A DNA stretch of 64,000 nucleotides, from positions 1,488,001 through 1,552,000 of the forward strand of contig NZ_JANHDH010000001.1 in assembly GCF_026616195.1 (NCBI RefSeq), read 5' to 3'. The DNA is from Haloarchaeobius amylolyticus. GTDB taxonomy: Archaea; Halobacteriota; Halobacteria; Halobacteriales; Natrialbaceae. The notes beneath the pieces are model-generated. The model made no database searches, was not told where the DNA came from, and saw only the letters and a list, made by a program, of their open reading frames with translations. Position 1 is the first letter of the stretch; each line of letters starts with the position of its first letter. Both the position numbers and the translations under genes were made by a program. Shown one piece after another: positions 56,775 through 64,000 of this stretch.

Positions 56775-58580
56775 ATGAGTTCATCCAGACGTACTGAGAG
56801 GACATCGACGGCGCCCGGTGTCGGGCGGCGGACCGTGCTCGCGGGGCTCGGGGCGCTGACCCTCCTCGGCGGAGTCGTCGGTGCGAAACCGGGGAAATCG
56901 AACGGTTCGAAGAACGCAGGCGCGGTCGGGGGTGGTGGGGGGACCACCACGACGACCGCCATCGCACAGAACACGTTGAAACAGCGGTTGACGAAGGTCT
57001 ACCAGTTCCGCCAGCAGACGGCCCACGACGACATCATGCCGCCGCAGCCGCCGGCGCAGGTGAACAACGGCGACCACGAACTCGGGTCCTGGGCGGTGTA
57101 CGGGAAGGGGCTGCTCCACGACACCCCGTCGGGCAGTGGAAGCGGCATCATGTGGTTCCCGGACCGGGACGCCCAGACGACCATGATCGAGCAGACGACC
57201 GGCGGCGAGGAGTACGCCTTCTCCCTGGGTGGTGTCAGGGGACAGGTGAACCCCGCGTCCGCCACGTCGTACGGGCTGGAGGGTGCGGACTGGTTCGACG
57301 TCACCATCCCGCCGGCTCCCTCGATGACCGGCGACGAGACGGCCGCGGAGCTGGTCGAACTCTACTGGCAGTCGCTCCTGCGTGACGTCCCCTTCGCGGT
57401 CTACGACGACGAGTCGCTGGCCGACGGCGACGTGAAGGACCTGCTGGAGACGGCCGCGGCCGAGCTCGACAGCCTGTCGGGGTATCGCGGCCCGACCGGC
57501 CTCGTCGGGGACCGGTCGCGCCTGTTCCGGGGGACGCTCCCGGGCAGCACCGTCGGCCCGCACGTCTCGCAGTTCCTGCTCCAGCCGGTCCCGCGGACGC
57601 GAGGGCTCCTGCAGGACCAGAAGTACCGCCTCGCGCCGGAGATCGACTACATGCAGTCGGTGTCGGACTGGCTCGCGGTCCAGCAGGGCGACCTGCCGAC
57701 CATCCCGTCGCTCCAGGGTCGGCCACGGGGCTACATCCACGACGGGCGCGGGCTGTCGACGGCGGTCCACTTCGACGCCATCTACGAACTGCCCCACGCC
57801 GCGGCACTGGTCCTCCTCGGCGAGAACCTGTCCGGCCCCCTCCACGAGAACCTCCGTGCCGCGCTGAACCCCGGCGAGGAGGGGTTCGTCGACTTCGGCG
57901 TCGGCGACGTCCTGGAGATGGTCGCCTCGGTCTCGCGACCCGCGCTCCACGCGGCGTGGGTGCAGAAGTGGCACGTCCACCGGCGCCCGCGACCCGAGTA
58001 CGTCGGCGGCGTCGTCAACGCGCTCAAGCAGGGCGTGGTGAGCACGGCCGACTACCCGCTCCACGAGGACGTGCTGAACTCGGTCGCGCTGCTGGTCGCC
58101 CGAAACGAGTCGCCACACGACACGTACCTGCTGTCCCAGGCCTTCCCGGAGGGGTCGCCGACCCACCCGGCCTACCCCGCCGGGCACTCGACCTTCGCCG
58201 CCGCCTGTGTCACGGTGCTGAAGGCGTACTTCGACGAGGACGCGACGTTCGGCTCCGGCCACCTGCCCGCGCCGGTGTACAGCCCGGACGGATCGACCCT
58301 CGAACCCTACACCGCCGAGCCCCTGACGGTCGGCGGCGAACTCAACAAGCTCACGGACAACATCGCCATCGGGCGCAACTGGGCCGGTATCCACTACCGG
58401 ACCGACGCGACAGGGGGGTACGAACTCGGGGAGAACATCGCCATCGCCAGCCTGCTCGACCGGGCCCGGAGCTACAGCGACGACTACCCGGACTTCCCGG
58501 GGTTCACGTTCACGAAGTTCGACGGCGAGACGGTCGTCACCATCACGGCCGACGGCGTGACGACCGAACCGAAGAACTGA
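56775..58580 (+). CDS. Exported vanadium-dependent haloperoxidase family protein, copy 2
   Basis: Predicted 601 aa, paralogue of the preceding gene. Tat signal GVGRRTVLAGLGALTLLG; mature protein with a Gly/Thr linker. It shares ETAAELVELYWQSLLRDVPF, GTLPGSTVGPHVSQFLLQPV and the active-site blocks YPAGHSTFAAACV (His471) and GRNWAGIHYRTD (Arg534, His540, Asp544). Insertions at about residues 120-150 and 490-510 make it longer. ATG at 56775 (MSSSRRTERT) fits a twin-arginine start. Confidence 0.85.
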   Translation: MSSSRRTERTSTAPGVGRRTVLAGLGALTLLGGVVGAKPGKSNGSKNAGAVGGGGGTTTTTAIAQNTLKQRLTKVYQFRQQTAHDDIMPPQPPAQVNNGDHELGSWAVYGKGLLHDTPSGSGSGIMWFPDRDAQTTMIEQTTGGEEYAFSLGGVRGQVNPASATSYGLEGADWFDVTIPPAPSMTGDETAAELVELYWQSLLRDVPFAVYDDESLADGDVKDLLETAAAELDSLSGYRGPTGLVGDRSRLFRGTLPGSTVGPHVSQFLLQPVPRTRGLLQDQKYRLAPEIDYMQSVSDWLAVQQGDLPTIPSLQGRPRGYIHDGRGLSTAVHFDAIYELPHAAALVLLGENLSGPLHENLRAALNPGEEGFVDFGVGDVLEMVASVSRPALHAAWVQKWHVHRRPRPEYVGGVVNALKQGVVSTADYPLHEDVLNSVALLVARNESPHDTYLLSQAFPEGSPTHPAYPAGHSTFAAACVTVLKAYFDEDATFGSGHLPAPVYSPDGSTLEPYTAEPLTVGGELNKLTDNIAIGRNWAGIHYRTDATGGYELGENIAIASLLDRARSYSDDYPDFPGFTFTKFDGETVVTITADGVTTEPKN

Positions 58581-58664
58581 CCCAGCCCGACGACCCGACC
58601 GCGAATCGAGACGGCGGAGCCTTCGGACCTGTTTTCCCGTCACCGCGACAACCCAGCCGTACGA

Positions 58665-59081
58665 ATGAGCGACAGCACCGGCGGCACCTACACGCTCCTG
58701 CTCGAACTGGCCCGCGACGTGACCGTCGAGGTGGGCGCGCTCGGCCCGGTCGCCCTCGACGCGGGCTGGTACGCCTACACCGGCAGTGCGTTCGGTCCCG
58801 GCGGGTTCTCGCGGGTCGACCGCCACTACGAACTCGCGACCGGCGAGCGCGACACCCGACACTGGCACGTCGACTACCTGCTCGGCCACCCGGCGGTGTC
58901 GCTCCGGGGCGACGTGCGGTCGGTCGACGCCGACGTGGAGTGTGCGGTCGCGCGACGCCTCGACGCCGTGGTTCCCGGGTTCGGCTGTTCGGACTGCGAC
59001 TGCGAGTCACACCTCGCGAGCGCCGCCGACCGGCGCGCACTCGAGACGCAGGTGCAGGCGGCTCACGACTCGGTCGAGTGA
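58665..59081 (+). CDS. DUF123 GIY-YIG nuclease-like protein
   Basis: Predicted 138 aa. It matches the archaeal DUF123 (COG1833, Uri superfamily endonuclease): YTLLLELARDVTVEVGALGP, LDAGWYAYTGSAFGPGGFSR, TRHWHVDYLLGHPAVSLRGD, and VPGFGCSDCDCESHLA. The tyrosine/glycine pattern replaces the usual GIY...YIG. The Cys cluster near the C-terminus could bind zinc. Role unknown, perhaps nucleic-acid cleavage. It overlaps the convergent gene by 19 bases. Confidence 0.8.
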   Translation: MSDSTGGTYTLLLELARDVTVEVGALGPVALDAGWYAYTGSAFGPGGFSRVDRHYELATGERDTRHWHVDYLLGHPAVSLRGDVRSVDADVECAVARRLDAVVPGFGCSDCDCESHLASAADRRALETQVQAAHDSVE

Positions 59082-59509
59082 CCGGCCTGCTCGGTCACCT
59101 CGACGGGGCCCTCGGCGGTCGCCGTCTCCAGCGTCTCGCCCGACCTCGGCCCGTCCTTCCCGATGAGCACGCACTCCCGGATGTCGAGGGCGGCGTCGAA
59201 CTCCTCGCGGCGGTCGGTCTCCCGGCCGAGGCGCATCAGCTGTTCGGTGTGGGCGCGCTGGACCGCCTCGTAGTCCCGGCGGTCGAAGCCGAGGCGCTCG
59301 CCGATGTCGTCCCAGTGACCGGACTCGACGAAGAACGCCGCGTACTCGTCGCAGTCGTGGATGCACTCGTAGCTGACGCGGTAGTCGTCGACCCGCAGGC
59401 GCAGGTCGGCCTGCACGAGGTCGACCAGCTCGGGGAGCCGGTTCGGTGGGACGCTCGCCTTGGCGGCCGTGACCAGGAGCACCTGGCCCTCGATCGGGAA
59501 GCCTCCCAT
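59063..59509 (-). CDS. Conserved-looking protein of the SAMP3 operon
   Basis: Predicted 148 aa, soluble, alpha/beta: GQVLLVTAAKASVPPNRLPE, then RVDDYRVSYECIHDCDEYAA, then GHWDDIGERLGFDRRDYEAV. A C-terminal acidic tail ends the chain. It follows the 84-aa gene with a one-base gap. I do not recognise the family; the position suggests a link to ubiquitin-like modification or molybdopterin synthesis, which is inference. Confidence 0.65.
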   Translation of the reverse strand: MGGFPIEGQVLLVTAAKASVPPNRLPELVDLVQADLRLRVDDYRVSYECIHDCDEYAAFFVESGHWDDIGERLGFDRRDYEAVQRAHTEQLMRLGRETDRREEFDAALDIRECVLIGKDGPRSGETLETATAEGPVEVTEQAGHSTES

Positions 59510-59510
59510 C

Positions 59511-59765
59511 TCACCCACCAGCCCGCATGGCTTTCTGGGCGAAGCGCTCGATGAGGGGGTCGAGCACGTCGTCGTCGCCCTCGAACCGGACGGTCACCTC
59601 GGTTATCTCGAGCGTCGGCCCGACGCCGACCGTGTCGCTGGCGATGCTGGCACGCCAGTCGTCGGCCGCGACGATGTCGTCGTCGACCTGCTCGCCACCC
59701 AGGTTCGTGAGGTAGTGGATGGCGAGGCGCTTGGAGATGCCGCGCCACGCGCGTTCTCGGACCAT
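59511..59765 (-). CDS. DUF1952-like (MoaD-related C-terminal domain) protein ending in diglycine
   Basis: Predicted 84 aa: VRERAWRGISKRLAIHYLTN, then LEITEVTVRFEGDDDVLDPL, ending RFAQKAMRAGG. As I recall, this sequence resembles the domain called DUF1952 that is often fused to MoaD-type ubiquitin-like folds. It overlaps the SAMP3 stop by one base (TGATG). The terminal Gly-Gly, like that of the neighbour, could allow conjugation; no proof. Function unknown. Confidence 0.7.
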   Translation of the reverse strand: MVRERAWRGISKRLAIHYLTNLGGEQVDDDIVAADDWRASIASDTVGVGPTLEITEVTVRFEGDDDVLDPLIERFAQKAMRAGG

Positions 59766-60043
59766 CAGCCACCTGCGACCGGCGGGAAGACGGACAGTGT
59801 GTCCCCGTCCGCGAGGGTGGTCGCCGGGCCATCCATGTGGACCACGTCCCGCCCGTTCTTCAGGACGCTGAGCTGTGGGCGAATCTCGCCGTCCTCGAGG
59901 AGCTCGCCTTCCAGCCCCCCGAACTCGGCTTCGAGCGCGGCCAGCACGTCACCGACGGTGTCGGATTCGTCGTACCTCCGCGCGATGGTCTTCTGGCCGA
60001 CCGCCTCGCGGAAGTTAGCGAAGAACCGCAACTCGACGTTCAT
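59765..60043 (-). CDS. samp3: Ubiquitin-like small archaeal modifier protein (SAMP3-like)
   Basis: Predicted 92 aa, the length I recall for Haloferax SAMP3. The beta-grasp fold reads MNVELRFFANFREAVGQKTI, DTVGDVLAALEAEFGGLEGE, LSVLKNGRDVVHMDG, and ends LSVFPPVAGG. The C-terminal diglycine is activated by the E1-like UbaA and joined to lysines or used as a sulfur carrier. ATG at 60043. It leads a three-gene operon and is divergent from riboflavin synthase. Confidence 0.87.
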   Translation of the reverse strand: MNVELRFFANFREAVGQKTIARRYDESDTVGDVLAALEAEFGGLEGELLEDGEIRPQLSVLKNGRDVVHMDGPATTLADGDTLSVFPPVAGG

Positions 60044-60155
60044 TATGGGTAGGAGTCCCCGAGCGCGTATAAAACCACGCCGCAACCAGTTCGCCCCCGC
60101 ACGACCGGCCTTTCCAGAAATGAGAACCATAACGTATTCTTGACAGGCGTGGCGA

Positions 60156-60755
60156 GTGTCAGCCGTCGTGTACACAGGACTCGTCGCGGGTACCGGGACG
60201 GTGCTCGCCGCCGGACCCGAACGTGAGGGGTATCGACTACGAATCGAGACGGACGGCCACGTCGCGCCCGACCCGGGCGACAGCGTGGCCGTGCAGGGCG
60301 TCTGCCTCACCGCCGACCGCGTCGGCGACGGCTGGTTCGAGGCGTTCTGTTCCGAGACGACGCTCGCGAAGACCACCCTCGGGGACCTCGACCCGGGCGA
60401 CGCGGTGAACCTGGAGTCGCCCGTGGGCGCCGGCGACGCGCTCGACGGCCACCTCGTCAGGGGGTGCGTGGAGACGACGACCGAGGTGCTCGGCGTCGAG
60501 TCGACGGGCGCCGGGTGGCGCTACACCCTCGCGGTCCCGGCCGACTTCGCGGGCTACCTCGTCACCGAGGGGCCCATCACCGTCGACGGCGTGAGCCTGA
60601 CCGTGGCCGAGTCGACCGCGGACACGGTCACCATCGCCGTGATTCCGGCGACCGCCGAGCGGACGACGCTGGGTGACACCCGCCCCGGCGACACCGTCAA
60701 CCTCGAAGCCGACCCGGTCGCGAAGTACGTCGCCAGACAGGAGGCGGTGGCCTGA
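60156..60755 (+). CDS. ribE: Riboflavin synthase (alpha-type, two lumazine-binding domains)
   Basis: Predicted 199 aa. It dismutates two 6,7-dimethyl-8-ribityllumazines to riboflavin. The two half-domains start VYTGLVAGTGTVLA and, near residue 95, GHLVRGCVETTTEVLGVE. Signature parts are VAVQGVCLTADRVGDGWFEA, TTLGDLDPGDAVNLESPV, ITVDGVSLTVAESTADTVTI and GDTRPGDTVNLEADPVAKYV. Two GTG starts are possible (60156 and 60168); a TATA-like AACGTATTC lies about 25 bases before the first. gch3 follows one base after the stop. Confidence 0.9.
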   Translation: MSAVVYTGLVAGTGTVLAAGPEREGYRLRIETDGHVAPDPGDSVAVQGVCLTADRVGDGWFEAFCSETTLAKTTLGDLDPGDAVNLESPVGAGDALDGHLVRGCVETTTEVLGVESTGAGWRYTLAVPADFAGYLVTEGPITVDGVSLTVAESTADTVTIAVIPATAERTTLGDTRPGDTVNLEADPVAKYVARQEAVA

Positions 60756-60756
60756 G

Positions 60757-61497
60757 ATGCAGTGGACGCTCTTCCAGCTCGACGACTACGGGCCGTGGAC
60801 GACCACGCCCCAGCCCCGCCGCGAGATGGACCTCCAGGCGCTCCAGTCCCGCGTCTACGCGACCGTCGCCGGCGCCGTCGATGCGGTCGACGGCTACGTC
60901 TTCCCGACGCGCTGGGACAACATGCTCGCGGTCACGAACGGCCTCGACCGCGAGGGCCACGAACGCCTCCAGACCCGCGTTCGCAACCGCTTCCCCGTCA
61001 GCCTCAGCTGTGGCGTCGGCGTCGCCGAGACGCCCGCCGACGCCATCGCCGACGCGACGACGGCCCTCCAGGCCGCCGGGAGCGCACAGGGCGAGCGCCG
61101 CGAGGCCCTCCGTGGCTCGTTCGGCGACGACACCGGCGACCTGACCGTCGCCCACTTCGACGTGGTCGACGCGACCGGCGACTACACCGACCGGTACGAC
61201 GCCTACTCGGCGCATCGGGCCATCCGCCAGGGCTGTGACGCGCTGGCCGACGACATGTACGACCGCCACGACGCGCTCACCTTCTTCGTCGGCGGCGACA
61301 ACGCCATCGCGGTCTGTCCGCCCGGGACGACCGACTTCTCGGCGACCATCGACCGGGTGCTGGAACGGACCGGGACCCGCTGGCGCGTCGGCGTCGGCCA
61401 CGGCGCGACCGCTCGCGAGGCCGGTGGCGCCGCCAAACACGCGCTGGAGACGGGACGAGAACGAGCCCAGGCCGTCGTCGAGGCGGCCTGCGACTGA
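60757..61497 (+). CDS. gch3: GTP cyclohydrolase III (archaeal, FAPy-forming)
   Basis: Predicted 246 aa. This archaeal enzyme opens GTP to a formylaminopyrimidine as the first step of riboflavin synthesis. Two related halves contain FPTRWDNMLAVTNG and FFVGGDNAIAVCPPG; the GGDN motif binds metal and GTP. MQWTLFQLDDYGPWTTTPQP is the conserved start. It is the downstream partner of ribE in a two-gene operon. The C-terminus is Ala-rich and helical. Confidence 0.9.
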   Translation: MQWTLFQLDDYGPWTTTPQPRREMDLQALQSRVYATVAGAVDAVDGYVFPTRWDNMLAVTNGLDREGHERLQTRVRNRFPVSLSCGVGVAETPADAIADATTALQAAGSAQGERREALRGSFGDDTGDLTVAHFDVVDATGDYTDRYDAYSAHRAIRQGCDALADDMYDRHDALTFFVGGDNAIAVCPPGTTDFSATIDRVLERTGTRWRVGVGHGATAREAGGAAKHALETGRERAQAVVEAACD

Positions 61498-61500
61498 GCC

Positions 61501-61887
61501 CTACCGGTCGCTGAGCCGGATACCGTCCTCGACAAGCCGGGCGTTGCGCTCGCGGTCGAGGTTCTCGGCCACGTCGTCGTGCTCGTACAGCTGCTGGATG
61601 AGGTCGGCGTTCAGGTTCCGCCAGGCGATGGCGTAGATCGGCGACTGCCCCCAGGCGCGCAACTCCGGCACGAAGTCGTCGAAGCGCTCGACACGGTCCT
61701 CCATGCGCTCGACCGCGTCGGCGACGAACGCCGCCGCCTCGCGCTCCGTCTCGGCCTCGTCGATGGCCCGGTTGATGCGCTGCTCCCAGGTGGCGACTGC
61801 CCGCTGCATGTCGGAGGACGCGGGTTCGCCGTCTTCGGGGAGCGAGTCGAGGATCTGCTGTGGGACACCCAGTGACACGTGGTCCAT
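61501..61887 (-). CDS. Helical protein of unknown function
   Basis: Predicted 128 aa, mostly alpha-helical and acidic: LGVPQQILDSLPEDGEPASS, then ATWEQRINRAIDEAETEREA, then AWRNLNADLIQQLYEHDDVA. No domain recognised. ATG at 61887. It converges with gch3 and lies downstream of arcS on the same strand. Confidence 0.55.
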   Translation of the reverse strand: MDHVSLGVPQQILDSLPEDGEPASSDMQRAVATWEQRINRAIDEAETEREAAAFVADAVERMEDRVERFDDFVPELRAWGQSPIYAIAWRNLNADLIQQLYEHDDVAENLDRERNARLVEDGIRLSDR

Positions 61888-61944
61888 ACCGCGGGGAACG
61901 GGGTGGACGGGCAAAAAGGCACGCCGCGAGACGACAGCGACGGG

Positions 61945-63696
61945 TTACGTCTCCTCGACGTGGCGGACCGAACTCGCCTCGCCGCGCGTGCTCTCGACCA
62001 TCGCCTCGCCGTGCATCTGGGCGCGGCCGATGCCGAAGGCCTTCGGGCCCTCGATGACGACCTCGTCGCCGACGCGGATGTCCTCGTCGGCGTCGATAAC
62101 GCCGGGCGCGAGGACGCTCCCGTGGGGCACGAAGCCGTCGATCTCGACGCGCTTCGTCGGCACGTCCGACTCGTCCCAGCGCTTCGCACCTTCGAGCGTC
62201 AGCGACAGGGTCCCGTAGTTCGGGACCTGCGTGGCGAGCTGGGTCCCCTCCGGGTCGCGGACCTGGATCTTCGGGTAGCGACTCGTCGTCTGGAAGTCGC
62301 CGAACACGGTGTCGCCCGCGCCGTCGCCGAACTGGTAGTCCGCGATGGCCCGGACCGTGTTGTGCTCACGCTCGCGCTTGGAGTACTTGAGCTCCCCGTC
62401 CAGGGCGTCGCGCAGGTTCGAGAGGCTCGCGGACGTGGTCGGATGGTCCTCGACGGTGTACTCGATGTCCAGCTCCACGTCGTCCTCGACGGCCTCGACG
62501 ATGGGGCGGTAGTCCTCGGGCAGGTGGGCGACGACCCGCGGGTAGTCGTTGCGCTGGAGGTACCGGCGGAGGACCGCCGAGACGAACTCGCGCTCGCCGG
62601 CGGTCCACGACCCGGTCACGACCGAGTCGTAGTGCTGGGCCGGGTAGGTCGTCTCCAGTTCCTGCGGGACGACGCCGATGGGCGAGGTCATCGACACCAT
62701 GTGCCCGCGGAAGTTCACCGCCTCCATGTACTGGCGGTGGCTCTGGGACTCGCTGTAGGGCTTGCGGGCCGAACACGGCACGAGCACGAGCGGGTGCCCG
62801 TCGAAGCGGTTGGTGTACCGGGAGGTCACGCGGTCCGCGAAGCGCTGGATCTCGACGCGCTTGAGCGTGTCCTCGGTGGTCGCGTCGAGGTCGGCCTCGC
62901 GGTAGATGGGCGTGCGCGCCTCGAGGTAGCCGTACTGCTGGTCGAGTTCGCGGAACAGCGCCGTGAGCCACTGGTCCTGGCGGGCCTGCCCCTCGACGTA
63001 GTCGCGCAGGCGACCGTCGCGGATGCGCCGGCGGACCCGCGAGAGTTCGGCCGCGAGCGCGTTCGCGTTGTGCTCGGCGCAGGCGGCCCGGTCGAACTCC
63101 TCGCGGGTGGTCTGACACGCCGGGCAGGCACAGGGGAGTTCGTCGAGGTCCTCGAGGAAGTACCGGTCGTCGGTCGTCAGGTACTCGCCCTTCAGGCCCT
63201 TCGCGCGGGCCTGCTTCTCGTCGAACATGTCCACGCCAGCGTAGGCCAGGACGGCGACGTTCCGGGGCGTGGCGACGCCGGAGAGGTAGAGGCCGGTATC
63301 GTCCGGAATCGCGTCCTTGACGGCCAGGATGGCGTCTTTCATGCCCTTCCCGTGGCCGACCGACCCCTGGGCGTCGGAGAGGACGTACACGTCCGCGCCG
63401 TGGTCCTCGGCCGTGTCGGTCGAGACGACGACCGCGCTCGGGAAGTCGACTTCAGGGTAGTCCACCTTGAACGAGTCCTGGACCTCGTCGGCGGTCCCCG
63501 CCGGCAGGCCGCGGTGTGGCAGGATGGTCAGTGTCGACTCGTCGCCCTCCGGCAGCTCGCGCTCGCCGGGCCAGAGGCTCCCGGCGTCCGCGACCACGTC
63601 GTCCACGAGCGCCGGCGTCGTGACCGGCTCGGACAGGCGGAGCTCCGCCCGTCGGGCCGCCCCGTCGCGCTCGTGAACCTCGAAGTACTCGGTCAT
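61945..63696 (-). CDS. arcS: Archaeosine synthase subunit alpha (ArcS, TgtA2)
   Basis: Predicted 583 aa. ArcS couples lysine to preQ0 in tRNA before RaSEA cleaves it to archaeosine. A TGT-like barrel half carries GLYLSGVATPRNVAVLAYAG and a zinc-like cluster LPCACPACQTTREEF. The ArcS-specific block is VPCSARKPYSESQSHRQYME. A C-terminal PUA domain (about residues 500-583: VDGFVPHGSVLAPG-type IDGFVPHGSVLAPGVIDAD) binds tRNA. ATG at 63696. A TATA-like CTTTACG lies about 50 bases upstream. Confidence 0.92.
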   Translation of the reverse strand: MTEYFEVHERDGAARRAELRLSEPVTTPALVDDVVADAGSLWPGERELPEGDESTLTILPHRGLPAGTADEVQDSFKVDYPEVDFPSAVVVSTDTAEDHGADVYVLSDAQGSVGHGKGMKDAILAVKDAIPDDTGLYLSGVATPRNVAVLAYAGVDMFDEKQARAKGLKGEYLTTDDRYFLEDLDELPCACPACQTTREEFDRAACAEHNANALAAELSRVRRRIRDGRLRDYVEGQARQDQWLTALFRELDQQYGYLEARTPIYREADLDATTEDTLKRVEIQRFADRVTSRYTNRFDGHPLVLVPCSARKPYSESQSHRQYMEAVNFRGHMVSMTSPIGVVPQELETTYPAQHYDSVVTGSWTAGEREFVSAVLRRYLQRNDYPRVVAHLPEDYRPIVEAVEDDVELDIEYTVEDHPTTSASLSNLRDALDGELKYSKREREHNTVRAIADYQFGDGAGDTVFGDFQTTSRYPKIQVRDPEGTQLATQVPNYGTLSLTLEGAKRWDESDVPTKRVEIDGFVPHGSVLAPGVIDADEDIRVGDEVVIEGPKAFGIGRAQMHGEAMVESTRGEASSVRHVEET

Positions 63697-64000
63697 GGGA
63701 CGTTCTCGGAGACCGGCGGACTACAGTCTTGCCTTCCGTCCCTACGTAAAGGGTGGCTGGCTGAAGGTGACACCTGATTCCCCTCCCCCGGATAGGACGT
63801 GATGGGTGCAAGCGGGATGGATGCACCCCGGGCGACGACTGCTGGTCGCTGGCGGCCACGACAGAGGGCACTCCCACAGACGACATCGTTGGCACGCTCG
63901 CAGGCTGGCTGATTCCCTCGCCGGTGGGTCGACGCTGGGCGTCGGCCCTCCACTCCTCGATTCCCCCTCCCCCTTTCGCGAACCACTCCCCCTTCTTTCG
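63697..64000. other. Intergenic end of the window, no supported gene
   Basis: 304 bases. It holds the arcS promoter (minus-strand CCTTTACGTAG, about 63743-63753) and a perfect hairpin GGGTGCA-N11-TGCACCC (63804-63828), then a pyrimidine-rich tract (63955-64000). A 97-codon minus-strand frame has shadow-like Arg/Gly composition and is not accepted. Confidence 0.45.

Noticed and set aside
56781-58889. A 702-codon minus-strand frame across the second haloperoxidase
   Set aside because: Shadow of a gene with Tat signal and conserved active site; its own sequence is low-complexity Val/Arg/Gly.
63693-63986. A 97-codon minus-strand frame at the window end
   Set aside because: Composition (Arg, Gly, Pro) resembles non-coding shadow frames and it would start in the pyrimidine tract.

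Overview
This window is haloarchaeal chromosome (class Halobacteria). The DNA is very GC-rich, the predicted proteins are strongly acidic, and many genes start at or close to the predicted transcription start behind archaeal TATA boxes. Secreted proteins carry twin-arginine signals, often followed by a lipobox and a Thr/Glu-rich linker. Lineage markers include the tubulin-like CetZ1, both archaeosine enzymes (ArcS and RaSEA), a SAMP3-type ubiquitin-like modifier, coenzyme F420 genes, GTP cyclohydrolase III and many small haloarchaea-only families. I see no transposase, CRISPR array, rRNA or replication origin. There is one tRNA. The genus cannot be fixed from sequence alone.

Layout. 1-13.4 kb: mixed metabolism and surface proteins (MmgE/PrpD, exported DsrE-like lipoprotein, S9 peptidase, ComA homologue, CPBP protease, a TrpD2-like protein, cytidine deaminase, aspartoacylase-like enzyme, cyclophilin, exported PQQ-type propeller, small ferredoxin). 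13.4-15.7 kb: two COG4315-type exported proteins on either side of tRNA-Leu(UAA), whose 3' flank holds inverted copies of its own T-arm, then an HTH/membrane-protein pair. 16-20.6 kb: a mirror-symmetric block of RCK (TrkA) and stand-alone RAM (Lrp-type ligand-binding) proteins around an APC permease. 20.6-25.9 kb: a 2-oxoacid dehydrogenase E1 alpha, a zinc-ribbon/HTH regulator with two matching operators, a DUF4397 protein with an RGG-like tail, thymidylate kinase and an NDUFA9-like reductase. 26-32.7 kb: cetZ1, an overlapping membrane-anchored coiled-coil protein, cofC and cofG, with cofH further on. 32.8-37.4 kb: purC, an XPB-like helicase and small proteins.

37.4-42.8 kb is an assimilatory nitrate operon on the minus strand (nitrite reductase, nitrate reductase, nitrate transporter, a 46-aa membrane protein, mobA). 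Every junction in it overlaps by 1 to 4 bases. 43-45.8 kb: purU, a SOUL haem-binding protein, purS-purQ. 46-52.7 kb: a 1037-aa PAS/GAF histidine kinase with a pseudo-receiver, RaSEA, a second HTH/membrane pair, GNAT and VanZ-like proteins. 52.8-58.6 kb: a tungsten/molybdenum aldehyde ferredoxin oxidoreductase and two tandem exported vanadium-haloperoxidase-family proteins. 58.7-64 kb: a DUF123 nuclease, a SAMP3 operon, riboflavin synthase with GTP cyclohydrolase III, and ArcS.

Cooperating sets: nitrate is imported by NarK and reduced by NasA (whose cofactor MobA finishes) and NirA. CofC, CofG and CofH make parts of F420. GTP cyclohydrolase III and riboflavin synthase are the first and last enzymes of riboflavin synthesis; riboflavin precursors also feed the deazaflavin of F420. 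ArcS and RaSEA together make archaeosine in tRNA. PurC, PurS, PurQ and PurU serve purine and one-carbon metabolism. The least explained signals are the tRNA-flanking T-arm repeats, the twin 20-bp operators at 22.1 kb, the CetZ1-overlapping membrane protein and the repeated HTH/membrane-protein modules.
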